Of a DNA stretch of 64,000 bases, positions 26,424 through 41,400 are shown in pieces. This DNA is from a virus: the IMG/VR virus record IMGVR_UViG_3300020411_000371, positions 1 through 64,000 of that record. One strand, written 5' to 3'. The position numbers were made by a program, and so were the translations under genes. Under the pieces are notes generated by a model. It worked only from the letters and a program-made list of their open reading frames with translations, was not told where the DNA came from and searched no databases. Positions within the stretch are counted from its first letter, which is position 1, and each line of letters starts with the position of its first letter.

Positions 26424-29400
26424 GGGTTTCGGGGTCAACTGGTTCTTCTCCGTATAGACTTAAGTCAGGAGCAGTCCAGTCATCGGGGACTACAGTTTCA
26501 ACAGAAACTACAGGGTTTTGATATCCAGAACCAACGTTACTGACTTCAACACCTGCAACCCCGACGAGTGCACGAATGCTTCCATCAAATCCAGATATAG
26601 AGTCAACCCTTACATTTGGTCTAGTTGTGTAACCAGATCCACCTGCTGTAACTTGAACCCTATCAATAGTTCCAGATGTTAGTGTGGCAGATGCTTTTGC
26701 ATTCTGTCCAAATACAGATCCAAGATAGTCGAATGTAATCAAGGAGTTAGAAGATTCAATAACAGCAACCTGTCTATCTTCAGTCTCACCTTGTATATCA
26801 ATAAAGTCACCAACTTCGATTGGAGGTACAACCTCAGCAGCGTCTACGTCCGCTTCAGAACCAACGTAGGAGAAGGCAACGAAGGTTGATCCAACACGAG
26901 GAATTTCAGAGAATATAATTCTAGAACCAACCAATTCAAAACCAACGCCTGGTTCCTGTATAACACCATTGAGTGAAACAATGATATTATTTTCTGGTAA
27001 GATTGTAGAAGATTGAACACCATCAGTCAGTGTCAATGAGTAGAACACATCGTCACGTTTCAAGTTGAATGACTGACGTAATGAATCAAACTCAAATGAT
27101 ATATCATCTAATTGTCTTAGTTTACCAACATAGAATCCTGTAAATGATGCTCCAAGATCAGGTGCTTCAGTAAACTGGATGTTATCTGAGAATGCTGTAT
27201 AAGCATTTGCTGAACCTGGTGGTTGTAGAACACCATTGATAAAGATCAACATATGTCCTGCAGGATCAGGGAAGTACTTAGTTCCATTCTCAATAGTTAA
27301 CTTAAAGTTAGTTTGAACTCCATCGAATCCTCTAAATGCACGTTCTACACGTCCCTTAAGATCAGTCTTAGTTATGATCGCTGCCTTGTAACCATCTTTA
27401 CTGAAGATTCCATCTCTACCACTAAATGTTCCACGAACATCTGTTAGATAGAATCTCTTATTAACACCAACATCTTTAATGTCTTGAATCAATGCAGTAG
27501 CAGCACCTGCAACATCTAACTTAGTATTAATTACTGCGTGTCCTAATGGATTGAGTGGATCTGGTGCAGGTCCAAAGTCACCAACTTGATCACCATTAGT
27601 AATATTACCTGCTGCAAGAATGTAGTATATGACGTTATTGTCAAGATCAAGTTCTGTAATAATACCATAGTTATTAGGATCAATAACACCATTAGTAATC
27701 TTATTAAGTCTATTACCAACTGTAAATACGTTCTTGTTATTTTGAATTGAAATACCAATTCTTGTATGTCCTGCAGATGATATTCTGTAACCTATTAAGG
27801 TATCTAATCCATCATATCTGGCAACATCAAGGAATAATTTAGATTGTTCTGGGAATATTGTAGCAGTGGTTTCAAATGTACCTATGAGTGTTTCAGTGTC
27901 AACAGTTAATTTACCACCACTATTATCTGTAACAGCAGCTTGTGCTTTTAAGAATCCAGTTGGGATTGCAGTTTCACCTGTGTCATATCCTTTGAATGGA
28001 ATATTATCTGTAAATTCTCCTAGAAGATCAGTAATCTGTATTCTATCTTCAATAGCATTGATCTGAGCAGTTGTTGCGTTAGTTGCACCAACAACATAAT
28101 CTAATACTGAGAATGTTCCACCAGTTACAGCAACATCAAGATACTTAAAGTTATCATCTTCAAAGAATCCATATACAACACCAGTAACTGTGTTATCACC
28201 TTGTTTCTCAACTACTTCATTCATGAAGAAAGGACCATCAACAATATTACCATCAATACGGAATCTCTGATAAATCTGAACAATTTCACCTTCATTCATG
28301 GTTACTTTCTCTAGTTCAGCGTATGAACCAGATGCTAGACCATATAAGTAATCAGCGTTGTTTAGACCACCTGCTAATCCAACAGGAATATCAAATGTTC
28401 CATAATCTTTAGTTGGACTTACTATACCATTTTGAACAATAATATCAGTGTAGTAAGTGCTATTCAATAATTGATTACGGATAATATCTAAACTATATCT
28501 TACTAATCTATGAACTGAATCTGGATGATAATTTGCTGCATCAGCATCACTAAAGTAAGGTACGAATCCTGACTCAGGAGAAGGATTAATTAACTGATCC
28601 TTCAATGCATCATATATCCATCCTTCTAATTTATTGATAGTATATGTCTTAATGTTGTATTCTGTATCAGCATAGAATACTTCACCAGATGTAGCAGCAT
28701 AAGGATCAATTAATCCCTTAGTTAATTTCTGTCCCCATGCAAATAAACCATCAGTTCCATTACCACCAAAACTAGTTTGACCAGTAGCATTTTTAATTTG
28801 AACCATTTGACGGAGTTGTTGGAAACCGAATGAACATGTAACTGTAATAAATGCTCTATACCATCCTCCACCATAAGGTATAACACCAGATGCATCTATC
28901 TGTAAACCACCTTGAGGTTGGAATATACTACCTGTAGTTCCATTTGTTAAATCAATATCATAGAATGCTTGCTGTCTCTGAGGAGTATCTTCATCTAGAG
29001 ATACTTGGAAACGTGCCTTAGTATATTCACCTTGCTTCAAGAATATGGAGTATGTAAACTGCTGACTTTCTGCTGTACCTACTTGTCCAGTATCAAATGT
29101 TTCTCCAGTAGTATCAAAGGTGACGTTACCAGAGTCAAATGTTTCAAACGCATTCAAACTGTAATTGTTATGTAATGTATGAGTACCTACAGTTGATGTT
29201 GCTACAATCTTATCAGCAGTAACTGCATTATCAGGAGCAGCAGTTACGTCTGTTGATATTGTTACATTAGTAAGAACATTACCGCCTCCAGTCAAATCTT
29301 CTGGGAAATTATATCCAACGTTTTGACCTATTAATTGATCTTGAACACTAGAACTAATTAACCTTGCATTTCTAAGAATCTCAACGTTTGCAGGATGTGT

Positions 29401-32400
29401 ATACCAATCAAATTTCTTGCTAACACCACCAGTAATAATGGTTGCTGCACCTGCTGTTTGACCTGTAATTGTTTCACCACCAGAGATTGTACCTTCTAAG
29501 AATGATCCAATATAAAGATGTCTATCTTTACTATCCCATTCAAGAATCTTAGCATATCCACCACCTGATGCTGTAACAACCTCATCAACCTTAAACTCAC
29601 CACTCACATTGTCAACAGTAAGTCTGTAAGCATCTATAACATGATCTACGTCAGTTGTAATAGAGTCTTGGATCATATTTCCAAGTAACTGATCAACAAA
29701 ATCATTGTATACCCATGATCCAGTTCCAAACTGAGTATTAACAAGATTGTTTAATTCATTCTTATAGTAGTTTGCATTATAAAGAATTTGCTTCATACCA
29801 CTTCTAGCAATCTTCTTGCCAGGTGAGAAGAACTCAATTACATGATCAAGAAGATTATTCCAGTCTCCAATAACTTGATCAATATCAACTGTTTCTTCAC
29901 CATCTCTATAAGCAGCTTTACCTGATGGTGTTGAATATGCACCAAATGGTTGACTCTCAAATGAGTTATATACATTATTTCTAATTACTTCACGACCAAC
30001 TTCCTTAAGTACTTCCATACCATAGACAGTTGCCATAACCATATCTTCAATTCTATGAAGTGTTCCATCTGCGTTGAGATATGTTTCTTCAAGTGCTCTG
30101 ATAGAACTACTATTACCACCAGTCTGTAAATCGGATATTAATGACTTAACAAGGAACTCTACATCAGCTTGGAACTCGGTTGCTTCTAAATTAGATCCTC
30201 CGAATTGGAATGCAAAGTATGTTGTAGGACCTGCTTGATATGTAAATCCAGTTAACATATTAGATGTTACATCTTCTGCAATAAGTTCTCTGTTAAAGTA
30301 AAGTCTATTACCTGCAACATCATAATCCTTTCCAGTAGGTGCAATAATATCATTAACAGTTTCTATTAATGATTCAATGTTAGTCTTAACATCTGCACAA
30401 TCACCAACAGTAAAGACTGCATCTGTAGCAGTACCACCTGCCCATACATGAGTATAATCTCCACCTGCTATTACAGATTCAGTATCTGCTGAATGGAATG
30501 TATGAACATAATCTCCACCAGATCTTACAGCACCAGAATTAGCAGAAACAAATGTATGTGCTGATGTATCAGAAATAGCACCTTGTCCACCATTTACATT
30601 GATAGTAATAGTTCCTGCATTTTGATCTACAGAATCAATATTGATTGCAGTATCATATGCATAGTCAGCACCTGTTCCTGTGTTAGCAGTTGTAGCACGA
30701 GGATAAGATTTCTGAACTGTATTACCATCTAATGTGCAAGTAAAGACTAATGATTCAGTAGCAAGTTTAATGCTAGTATTAGCAGTTAATCCGTGGTTTA
30801 TACCGATTGTTAATACCATTACACCTGTATTAGGATCGTAAGTAGCATTAGAAACATTGTGCATTACAAGAGGACTTTGACCAACGTTTAACTGAATAGT
30901 ATCTGCTGTAGTTGCAGTAATTTCAATAGGTTTGTCATAGAATGGATCTGTAGTTCTTGGATATGATTTAATAGATTCATTTTGATCCATTGAGCATGTA
31001 AACTTCAATGCACCTCCACTAATCTTAATTGGTTGACCAACTTGTAAGTTATGGTTACCAATAGTAAGAACCATTACACCAGTTGAGGCAGTGTATGTTG
31101 CCATTGTTGGTGTGTACCTAACTAACGGACTAGGTCCTACATTTACAGTTACAGTTGTTGCAGTTCTAGAATTAATTGTAAGTGCCTTACCATATGCAGG
31201 ATCAGTTGCACGAGGATATGTTTTATTAGAAACATTTCCATCCATTGAACATGTAAATGTTAATGCTTCGTTATTGATCTGTAAACTATCACCTACACCA
31301 AATCCATGACCAACAGTAACTGCATTTGTAGCAGATGGAGTAACAACAAAGTTATGAGTTGTTGTATCTGTAATTGCACCTTGACCACCATTGACGTTAA
31401 CAGTGATTGTTCCACCAGATTGATTTACTGCTGTGATATCAAGGAACTGATTATATGCATAGTCAGCACCATTTGTAGTGTTAGCACCAAATGATCTAGG
31501 ATATCTCTTTTGAGTTTGATTACCATTTCCATTGTAATCACAAGTAAAGACTAATGACTCCTCAGCAATTCCAACTTTATCATTAGTTGTTAATGTATGA
31601 GTTCCGATTGTAAGTGTTAAATCACCTGATGTTGGATTATAAACAGCACCACTAACACTATAAGATCCAGTATTTGAAGCAAGAGTTAATGTTAGATCAC
31701 CAGTTGAAGGAGTATATGCAGCATCATATACATCGTACGATGTTGTATAGTCATTATTTGTAATACCCCAGTCTCCAACAATGAGATTTTCTGTATTATC
31801 AGTTGTTAGAGTTCCATCTATTGCTTGCTTTAAGTAGTATATTAAACGTTCGTGAACGTAGATAGATTGTGGTAATTGTAATCTAATATGTTGTATTTCA
31901 TTATTAGCACCGATATAGAATCCTGCAGCAGTAACAACGTTTTTATTACCACCATTTTCTACATCATTAGCAAGACCATCAACAACTAATCCTAAGTCAG
32001 TCTTACAACGTTCAGTTCCATCTGTGGATGCACCATTCTGGTTTCTAGGCATATCCTGATTAAGATCTGGATAACGCTGCAACATATCAAATGATGCTTT
32101 ATCTACAATAGCACCACGATTCTGACGAATTAATTCAGCAGCATCACGGAATCTGTAACGACTGAATACATCAATTCTATCTGTGTATATTAATTCACTA
32201 GCATCATCTTCATAAGTGATCTTAAATGGAACTTCAAGATATGAATGAACTCTACCACCAATAAATTCTTGTACTGGATTTAGATCAGTAACAGTTGCAA
32301 GATGATCTACAGGAGATGCTAAAGCAGCCTGTTCTATTGTATCTGTTAGTATAGAAATTAAGTTGTTTGTAGTTGTATAAACATCAGAACAATTTGTAAC

Positions 32401-35400
32401 GAGGTACTTAGACTTAGTAATAGAATTAGCATCTCCACTAACAAATAAGTGATCATAACGTTTGTCTTGTGGTGACTTACCAACGTTAATAACAAATCTA
32501 TCATTATCTACAGTCTTAACTTCCATCACCTGATGACTTGCAGGATCAGTTGATCTTGGATAATCATGTTGTGTTAGATGATTATCTTGAGAACAAGTAA
32601 ATCTTAGTGAGTTATCATCAATGTATACACAGTCACCTGCAACATGAATACCGTTTGTAGTTGCAGAAACAAATGTATGAGTGTAATCTCCACCTGTTCT
32701 AACACCATTTGTAAGACCAGATACAAACTTATGTTTGTAATTACCACCAGTTGAAACTATTGCTCTTGTAATTGCATTATTTGTAGCAGAAACAAATGTA
32801 TGTGTTGTAGTATTTGTTGAAGGAACTTCGTCAAGTACTTGAACATCAAATGTTGTGTTAGTGACGTTCATAACGTCTAACCATCTACCACTAGCAGGGT
32901 CAGTTGCACGAGGATAAGGATGATTTGTAGCATTGCTATCATGAGTGCAAGTGAATGTTATTCCACCATCAGCAATCTTAATTTTTTCACCATTTTGTAT
33001 ACCATGACCTACACTAATCGCACCTGCTGTAGCAGAAACAAACTGATGACTTGTTGTATCAGTAATTGATCCTCCACCACCATTTACGTTAACAGTGATC
33101 GAAGTTGCTGTTGTATCGGTAATTTGTAAATGATTGTTGTATGCAAAGTCAGCACCGCTAGGAGTTGCAGCACCTGATGCTCTAGGATAAGTTTTGTTTG
33201 TAGTGTTTCCATCTCCATTGTAATCACAAGTAAATGTTAGTGAATTAGGTGCAATTAATATCTCTTGTCCTATTGATAGACTATGAGAACCTATAGTCAT
33301 TTGCATCTCACCAGTAATTGCATTATAAGCAATCATTGATGGTTGGAATAGAGTAGTTGCTACTGTAATTGTCATTACACCAGTTTCACCGTTGTATACA
33401 GCATTAGTTGGTGTAAATTGATTTGTAGATATACTGTCTAATGTATGGTTTGGTGTAAATGAAGGTGTATATCCATCTAAAGCATTGATAGTAATAGTAT
33501 TACTTGTAACTGAATCAATAGGAATTGCTTGGGCAACAAGTGGATCTCCTTGAATAATACCTAAATCATCAGAACCTGCATAGGTATGAGTTGTAGTATT
33601 TGTAGGAGTTGTTCCTTGTAGAACGTTAACTTCAAAACTACTATCATCTACATTACTGATAAACAACCACTTATCACTTGCAGGATCACTAGGTCTTGGA
33701 TATGGATGTAGAGTTTCATAATTATCAAATCCACATCTAAACTTAATTGAATTATCTTTAATCTTGATTGGTGTACCTGCAACCATACCATGTCCAAGAG
33801 TAATACCATCTGTAGTTGCAGAAACGAATGTATGTGCTGATGTATCTGAGATAGCACCTTGACCACCATTCAAGTTAATAGTAATTGTATTTTCACCAAC
33901 TGCCATAACTCTGAGCCACTTATCGTAAGCATAGTCAGCACCACTAGAAGTATTAGCACCTGATGCTCTAGGATAAGATTTCTGTGCAGTGTTACCATCT
34001 AATGTGCAAGTAAATGTTAGTGAGTTAGGAGCAAGTTTAACTTTGTTGCCAGGTACGATACCGTGACCAACTTGAACTGCACCATCAAGTGCACCAACAA
34101 ATGTATGGTTACTAATATCAGTAATAGCACCCTGTCCACCGTTAACATTAACAGTGATAGTGTTAGGACTTACAGCAGTAATATCTAACCATGTATCATA
34201 TGCATAGTCTGCTTTTGAATTTGTTGAATTATAAGCACCTGATGCTCTAGGATAAGCATGAATTGTTTCATTATTATCGTTGTTGTAATCACAAGTAAAC
34301 TTAAGTGATTCTGGAGTAATCTTAATTCTATCGCTAGTTGTTAAACTATGAGTTCCGATTGTAAGAACTAGAACACCAGTTGTAGGTGCATAAGTTGCAC
34401 CAGTAACATTATAAGATCCTGCATTCTGAGATATTGTTAATACACAATCACCTGTTGTTACATTATAGTTTGCAGCACTTGCAGTAAATGATTCAGTTGG
34501 AATAGAAACTTTAAGTACACCTGATACTGGATTGTAAGTAGTTCCTGTGCTTGCAGTATGTTGAGCAACATTAGATCTAGGATATAGATGCTTAGTAGCA
34601 TTACTATCCATATCACAAGTCATTACTAATGAATCAGGAGCAAGTTTAACAGTGTAATTTGCTTTCTTAACACAGTTATTAACTGCACTTACAAAGGTAT
34701 GTGTATCAACGTTAGTTGATGGAACCTTATCTAATACTTGAACATCAAAAGTATCTGTAGTTACGTTGAATATTGGAATCCATTTGTTGCTAACTGGATC
34801 AGTTGGACGTGGATAAGTTTTCTGTGCAGCAGATCCAGTCGCACCACCATAAGGACAACTTAATGTAATACCATTATCATCAATCTTAATTTTCTCACCA
34901 TTAGAGAAGTTATGACCTGCAATAGTCAAAGTCATTACACCACTAACAGGATTATATGCTACATCTGTTGGTGTATGTTGTGTTGGAGCAGGATAACTAT
35001 GATTTCCAATATTTAATTCTAAAGCACCAGTACCAGCATTATAAGTTGCAGCTGATGGAGTATACGCCTTAGTTGGAGTTGCACCAACGTTTATGGTAAC
35101 AGTGTTATCACGTTTTACAATACCATCCTTGATAGCTCGTACAAATGTATGAGCATATTGACCTGTAGGACTTGCAGCACCAACAAATAATGTAAATGTA
35201 TGATCTGTAACTGCCTTAATTCTTAACCATCTAGCAGCAAATGGATCTTTAGGTCTAGGATAAGAATGCTCAGTCTTATTACCATCCTTAGAACATGTAA
35301 AGACTAATGAGTTATTCTCTAATCTTAGTTCAGTTCCAACTGTTAAACCATGATTTAATATAGTAATAATTAATAATCCTTCTGCAGTGTTATAAGTTGC

Positions 35401-38400
35401 ACTTTGAGCAGTCATTCTAGTGCTACCATTACTCCAAATTGGAATAGCAGTATTATAAACACTATCATCAACTCTAGGATAAGAATGAATAGTAGCATCA
35501 TTATCTTGTGAGCATGTAAATGATAATGCATCTTTAGCAAGTTTTAGTGTCTCACCAGATCTTGTTAAACCATTAACTTTAGAACGAACAAATGTATGAG
35601 CAGTTTGGTTAGTAGAAGGTGTAGAACTTAGTACTTGAACATCAAATGATGTATGAGTTACATTAGAAATAGGTAACCACTTATTATAGTAAGGATCTGT
35701 AATTCTTGGATATGTGTGCTCAGTAGCATTATTATCTTCGAGACATGTAAATGTTAGTGAGTCTCTATCAAACATGACTCTATCACCAACATATAATCCA
35801 TGCTCAACTGTAATAGCATTGTCAAGTGCAGATCTGAACTTATGCTTATAATTACCACCAGTAATTACAGCACCTGCTTTAGAAGTTGAATATGTATGAG
35901 TTGTTGTATTACTTGAAATACCAACATTAATAGTAATAGTTGTTGGAGTTGTTCCAGTTATTTCAATAGACTGTTCAAATGACTTATCACGTTTCTGTTG
36001 AATTACACCTGCAAAACTTACAAAAGTATGAGTAGATGTATTTGTAGATGGAGCAGTATCTAATACTTGAACATCAAATGATGTTGTTTGAACATTACTT
36101 ATTTCAATCCATCTATCACTAACAGGATCATAAGGTCTAGGATATCTGTGAGTAGTTACATTATTATCTTTATCACATGTAAATGAAAGTGCATAATCAG
36201 GGATTTTAACCTTATCACCATTCTTCATTCCATGTCCTTGAGCAACAGTAAATGTTACTACACCTGTTGTTGGATTATATGCTGCATCGCTAGGAACATG
36301 CTCATCAATTAGAGGTCTTGGATAGTAATGAACACCTGCACCATATGTGCATGTAAATCCAATACTTTGAGTTGCTATTCTAATAGAAGTACCTTGTGCC
36401 AAAGTATGACTTCCAATAGTCAACTCCATATCACCATTGTTGGGATTGAATGTTGCATTAGAAACATCGTAAGTAACGATAGGAGACTTACCAACGTTTA
36501 CAGTAAATGATGTATCAGTTACATGAGTAACTTCTAATGCTGTATCACGTGCAGGATCGGTTGCTCTTGGATATGCATGATCTGTTGCATAGTCATCTTG
36601 AGAACATCTAAATGTAATACCATCATTAGCAATCTTAACTCTTTGTCCAGTCTTTAAGTTATGTGTTCCAGTATAGATTTCTAAATCACCACTTGTAGGA
36701 CTATAATCAGCATCATGAACATCATATTGATCATTACCAACACTGACTGTCATTACACCAGTAGTAGGATTATATGCAGCGTTAGAAACAGTATACTTAC
36801 TACCTGGTCTTAGATCATTGTCACCAATGTCCATAGTTAAGAAACCAGTATTAGAATCATAATCTGCAGATGTTGCAGTATAATTTACTGTAGGAGATGT
36901 TCCAACATTTACACTGAAGTTATCATTATCAATCTTCGCTACTTCTAACCAGCCTTGGTTTGCTGGATCGTCTGTTCGAGGATAACTCTGTGATACTGTA
37001 TTACCATCACAAGTACAAGTCATGGTAATAGAATTAGGCTCAAACTTAATTCTGTCTCCAGTTTCTAAGTTGTGCCCAACAGATTCAATCGTCAAAACAC
37101 CAGTGGTAGCAGTGTATCCTGAGTCTGTTGCTGTAATAGTTCTAGGGGCCGCGAGTCCATGACTTGCAGCTGTTATCTCCATGTCACCCATTGATGGATG
37201 ATAGTCGATTGCAGTTGGAGTAAACTTAGTTAATGTCTGAGATGTATAACCATCAAATGTAATAGAAGTATCATATTTCTGAATTAAACCATGATCACCT
37301 TGAGTACTCCAAGGAACATTATTAACAATATACTTAGCAAGTTTATCTAAAATCTTATAAACAAAGACTGTCATAGAGACATCATCTTCTACGTTTACAA
37401 TTTGAATTGGATTTACTTCTCTATTGACATAGTATGAAGATGCTTTCCACATATGATGGTTACTACCATTACGTAAGTCATCTACAAGAGAATCAATAAC
37501 ATCTCTTACATCATCTTCACAGTCAACTTCGCTTCCCTTAACGCTATGAGCAGGGAATACTTCTTTCATAATATAAACTGTTTCTTGAGCAAGGTATTCC
37601 TTGTTCATTAACATTAAATCTGCAGCGTTAAGATATCTGTGACTCTTAGTAGTAAATCCTGCAGGTGCAGCGTTAGATGATTGATGTGTCTTTAAGATAG
37701 CATCATTATTAATGTATTCAGTCTTAGTAAATGATTCACCACCAGACCAATCTTCAGTAGAAGTTTGACCATCAGCACCATCAAAGTGACATAGTACCTT
37801 TGTATCAGCATCACCTTGGAATATTCCACTAGGAGCATTGAATGGTGCTGTAGCATAACGTGAAACAACAGAATATCTAAACTCGTCAATATGACCAGTC
37901 ATACTGTTAAGACCAGACAAATCAGATCCAATTCTTATAGGTCTGTCTAGTGTATAGTTACTACTATCAGTTCCAGTTCCTATCTCAACTCCATTAGAGT
38001 AAATCTTAAGAGAAGTTCCAGTTCTCTGAATTACAAGATGATACCAAACATCATTGTTTAAAGCATTTCCACCAGATGTTGCTATATCTGATCCATTAAC
38101 ATTAACTCTAACTTGTGCTGCCTGTAAGTAAATTCTAAGTGCAACTTCAGTAGCACTTGTTCTCATATCAAGTAGAGTTTTAGTATCTACTAATGATGTT
38201 GCATCTAAACGAACTTGGAACTCAATAGTATAATCACCTGTACCACGAGTAAATTCAGATGATGCAGGAATTTGAATATAGTCATTTGTTGCAGCATCAA
38301 GTAGTAATGATGAAGTTCCAAATTTCTTCTGTGCAGTATCTAATTGAGCACTATTAGAGAAGTTAAACTGATGATAATCAGCACCACCTCTTAGTGATCT

Positions 38401-41400
38401 ACCAATTTTACCAAGATATATTGTATTACCTGCAAAGTCAAATCCAATAACTTCTGCCTTAGTATCTCTAGTTCTAACTGTTTGACCTACAGAGAATAAA
38501 CCAGTTCCTTGCTTCTCTTTAAATGTTAGTTTTCTAGACTTACCATCCTCACCTGCAGTAAATGTACCTACATTATTACCATAATCTAGTTTGTAGTTTC
38601 TAATCATCTCACCTACAGATAATGCACCTGATGCGTTATCATAAGGAATTACAATTTGACTAATAAATTCGTTAGCAGGGAATTGAGAGTCAATATCAGT
38701 AGTAAATGTTTCAAAATCAACGACACTAATTGTTGATATTGAAATGTCATCTAAAACAATATTTGGATATGTGATAGATGTAACTCTGTTGAATAATAGA
38801 CCAAAGAATGAAGATCCCTCTGAAATATTAACCTGTCCAATAAACTCTTGAGTAGCAGGATCTTGATATGTAGATGTAGCAGTCAATCTTGCAACTACAT
38901 TAGACTGAGCACCAATAATAACATCATTAAGTTCAAGGTCAAATAAACCAGGTGTAGACTGGTAAGTTCCAGTAGTCTTACTTAAAGTTAATTTGTCATT
39001 AACATTAACTACAGTTGAATATACAGGACCATCTTCTGCCTGTGTTGCTGCAGTAGTACCTAATTGTCCTCTAGTTACCTCTAATATAGTAGAATCATTA
39101 TTCTCAGTAATTTGAGTGACATTTACAATTTCAGAACCAACTTGATAATTACCACCAACAACAAATGTTCCACTAGGAGGTGGAGTATCAGGATCAGTAG
39201 ATAGTGCTTTATCTGCAACTACTTCAATAGCAGCAGTTGAAGGTCCTACACCATAACGAAGTTGACCAAGTGGATCTTCTGCACCACCTGCCAAGTTGAT
39301 TGCTTCAACTTTAGCAGTTTGTCCAGTAAGGTTAGTTACTTGCTCACCAAATACAAATAATCCAAGATTAGAAATAGATGATACAGCATCATAATTAGCA
39401 ATAAATCCAGTAGCAGAGTTACTTACCAATTCACCTGCAATAAATGCTGTTCCTTCTGTAAAGAATCCTCTAATAGCATTACCAACAACACTTGTGACAG
39501 TAAATCTAGTTCCAGATGTCTGTCCACCCATTGAGTTACCTATAAGTGGGAAGATACCACTAATATTAGTAAATGTTAGTTCAAATATATCAATCTCATC
39601 AATAGTAACGTTTACATACTTAACACTAGCAGGTGGTTGTGGTGGTTGACTGAATACAATAGAATCACCTAGAATTGAGAATGATGTCTCAGGAGTTTGA
39701 GCAACACCATTTAAGATGATCATTAACTGATTAGCATTAGCAACTACGTTTTCACCATTAACTGATAATGGGAACTGAGTCTTAACACCATCAAATAAAT
39801 TGGATATATCATCAAGTCTTTGTACAACAGATGTTAAAATGTTTTCTGAAGATGTTAATCTTTTCTGTCTGAATAATACTTCTGAATTATTGAACTGTGA
39901 GTATACTGGTTCAACTAGAGAGAAACTTTGAATATTAGGTACAATCGCTTCTCTTGCTAATTCAACAGACTTAGTAATCTGGAAATCAGTTTCCTTGTTA
40001 GGAATTTGACCATAATCAGATAGATTTAACTCACCAAATACTTTAAATGATGCAGGGTGAACGTTCTTAAGTAATATCTCTTTCCACTCTCCGATAGAAA
40101 CAGCAGACTTAACAGCATATGAGAAGTCTTGATAATAGTAACTATCTTGAATCTTCTGAATAATTTCAGATGGTTTACCAATATCATCAATAAATTGACC
40201 TGTTGTTTTAGTGATAGAACCAATTTCAAGAACACCACGAGCAATCTTAAGATCACTAATGATACCAGATGATTTAGAAATAACACCTGTTATTCTTTCG
40301 TTAGCATTAAATTCACCAGTATAATCAACAATCTTAATAACTCTAGGTCCTACCTGCCAACCTTGGTTAGTAGAAACATAACCTTGTGCAGTTGCAGTTT
40401 CTAATGTATCACCTTGATATACAAGTTCACCTTCTAAGAATGTAGAAGTAATAACGTTTGCTTCAGCAGCACCACCAAATGATTCAGTTAATATTGTTTG
40501 ACGACCAGTTCCTGCGTTAACAAACTGAATAGAGTCACCTAATGCAGCGTTAGCAGCAGTAATAGCAATCTTTAACTGGTTTTCTTCTAGAGAATTAGCA
40601 GTACCTGCAATAGCATAATATGTGTTAGTAGAGTTCAAACGACCAATAGCACCTGCTGCTAATGGGAAGTCAGCACCATCTCCAGTATCAGTAACAGTTA
40701 GAGAAACTTCAGCACCATTTTGAATACCATGTGGGAAAGCAAACTGTAGTAATCCTAAGTCAAGGTTAACAACATAGTTAAAGGATGATCTTAAAGATAC
40801 AGTAGGAGCAGATGAATAACCTGAGCCAGGATCTTTAACAATAACATCATCTAAACGACCATTTTTAATAGATGCTTCAGCAGTCGCATTTGCTCCACCA
40901 CCACCTGTAATAACAACAGCAGGTGCTTGTGAATATCCAGAACCTGGATCTGTAACTGTAATACTATCAAGTATACTTGTGGATGTTAACTGTGCGTTAA
41001 TTGGGAATGAAATCTCAGGACGTAAAGTATAGTCATGAGGATAATCATATCCAAAGTTATTGTTCTGTAATTTCTTAATCTTACCAACTTTAGTTCCTTT
41101 AGTAAAGATAGAAGCACCAGTTCCTGCAGGAGGTATGACAACATTCAGATCAACACCAGAACCTGTTAAACCTGGTCCAAGAATACCTGATATAGATTCA
41201 ACATCAATACTTGCGGTAGTATATCCTTTACCTGGTGATGTAACTACAACTTCTTGTATTTGACCAGGAATTGTTACACCCTCATCATCAGTTCCATCAG
41301 CAACAGTAATAGAAACAAATCCACCTTCTCCATCACCTGCAATAGGAACACTATTATAAACACCTACAGCATATTCAGTACCTGGTGCATCAATTTGAAC

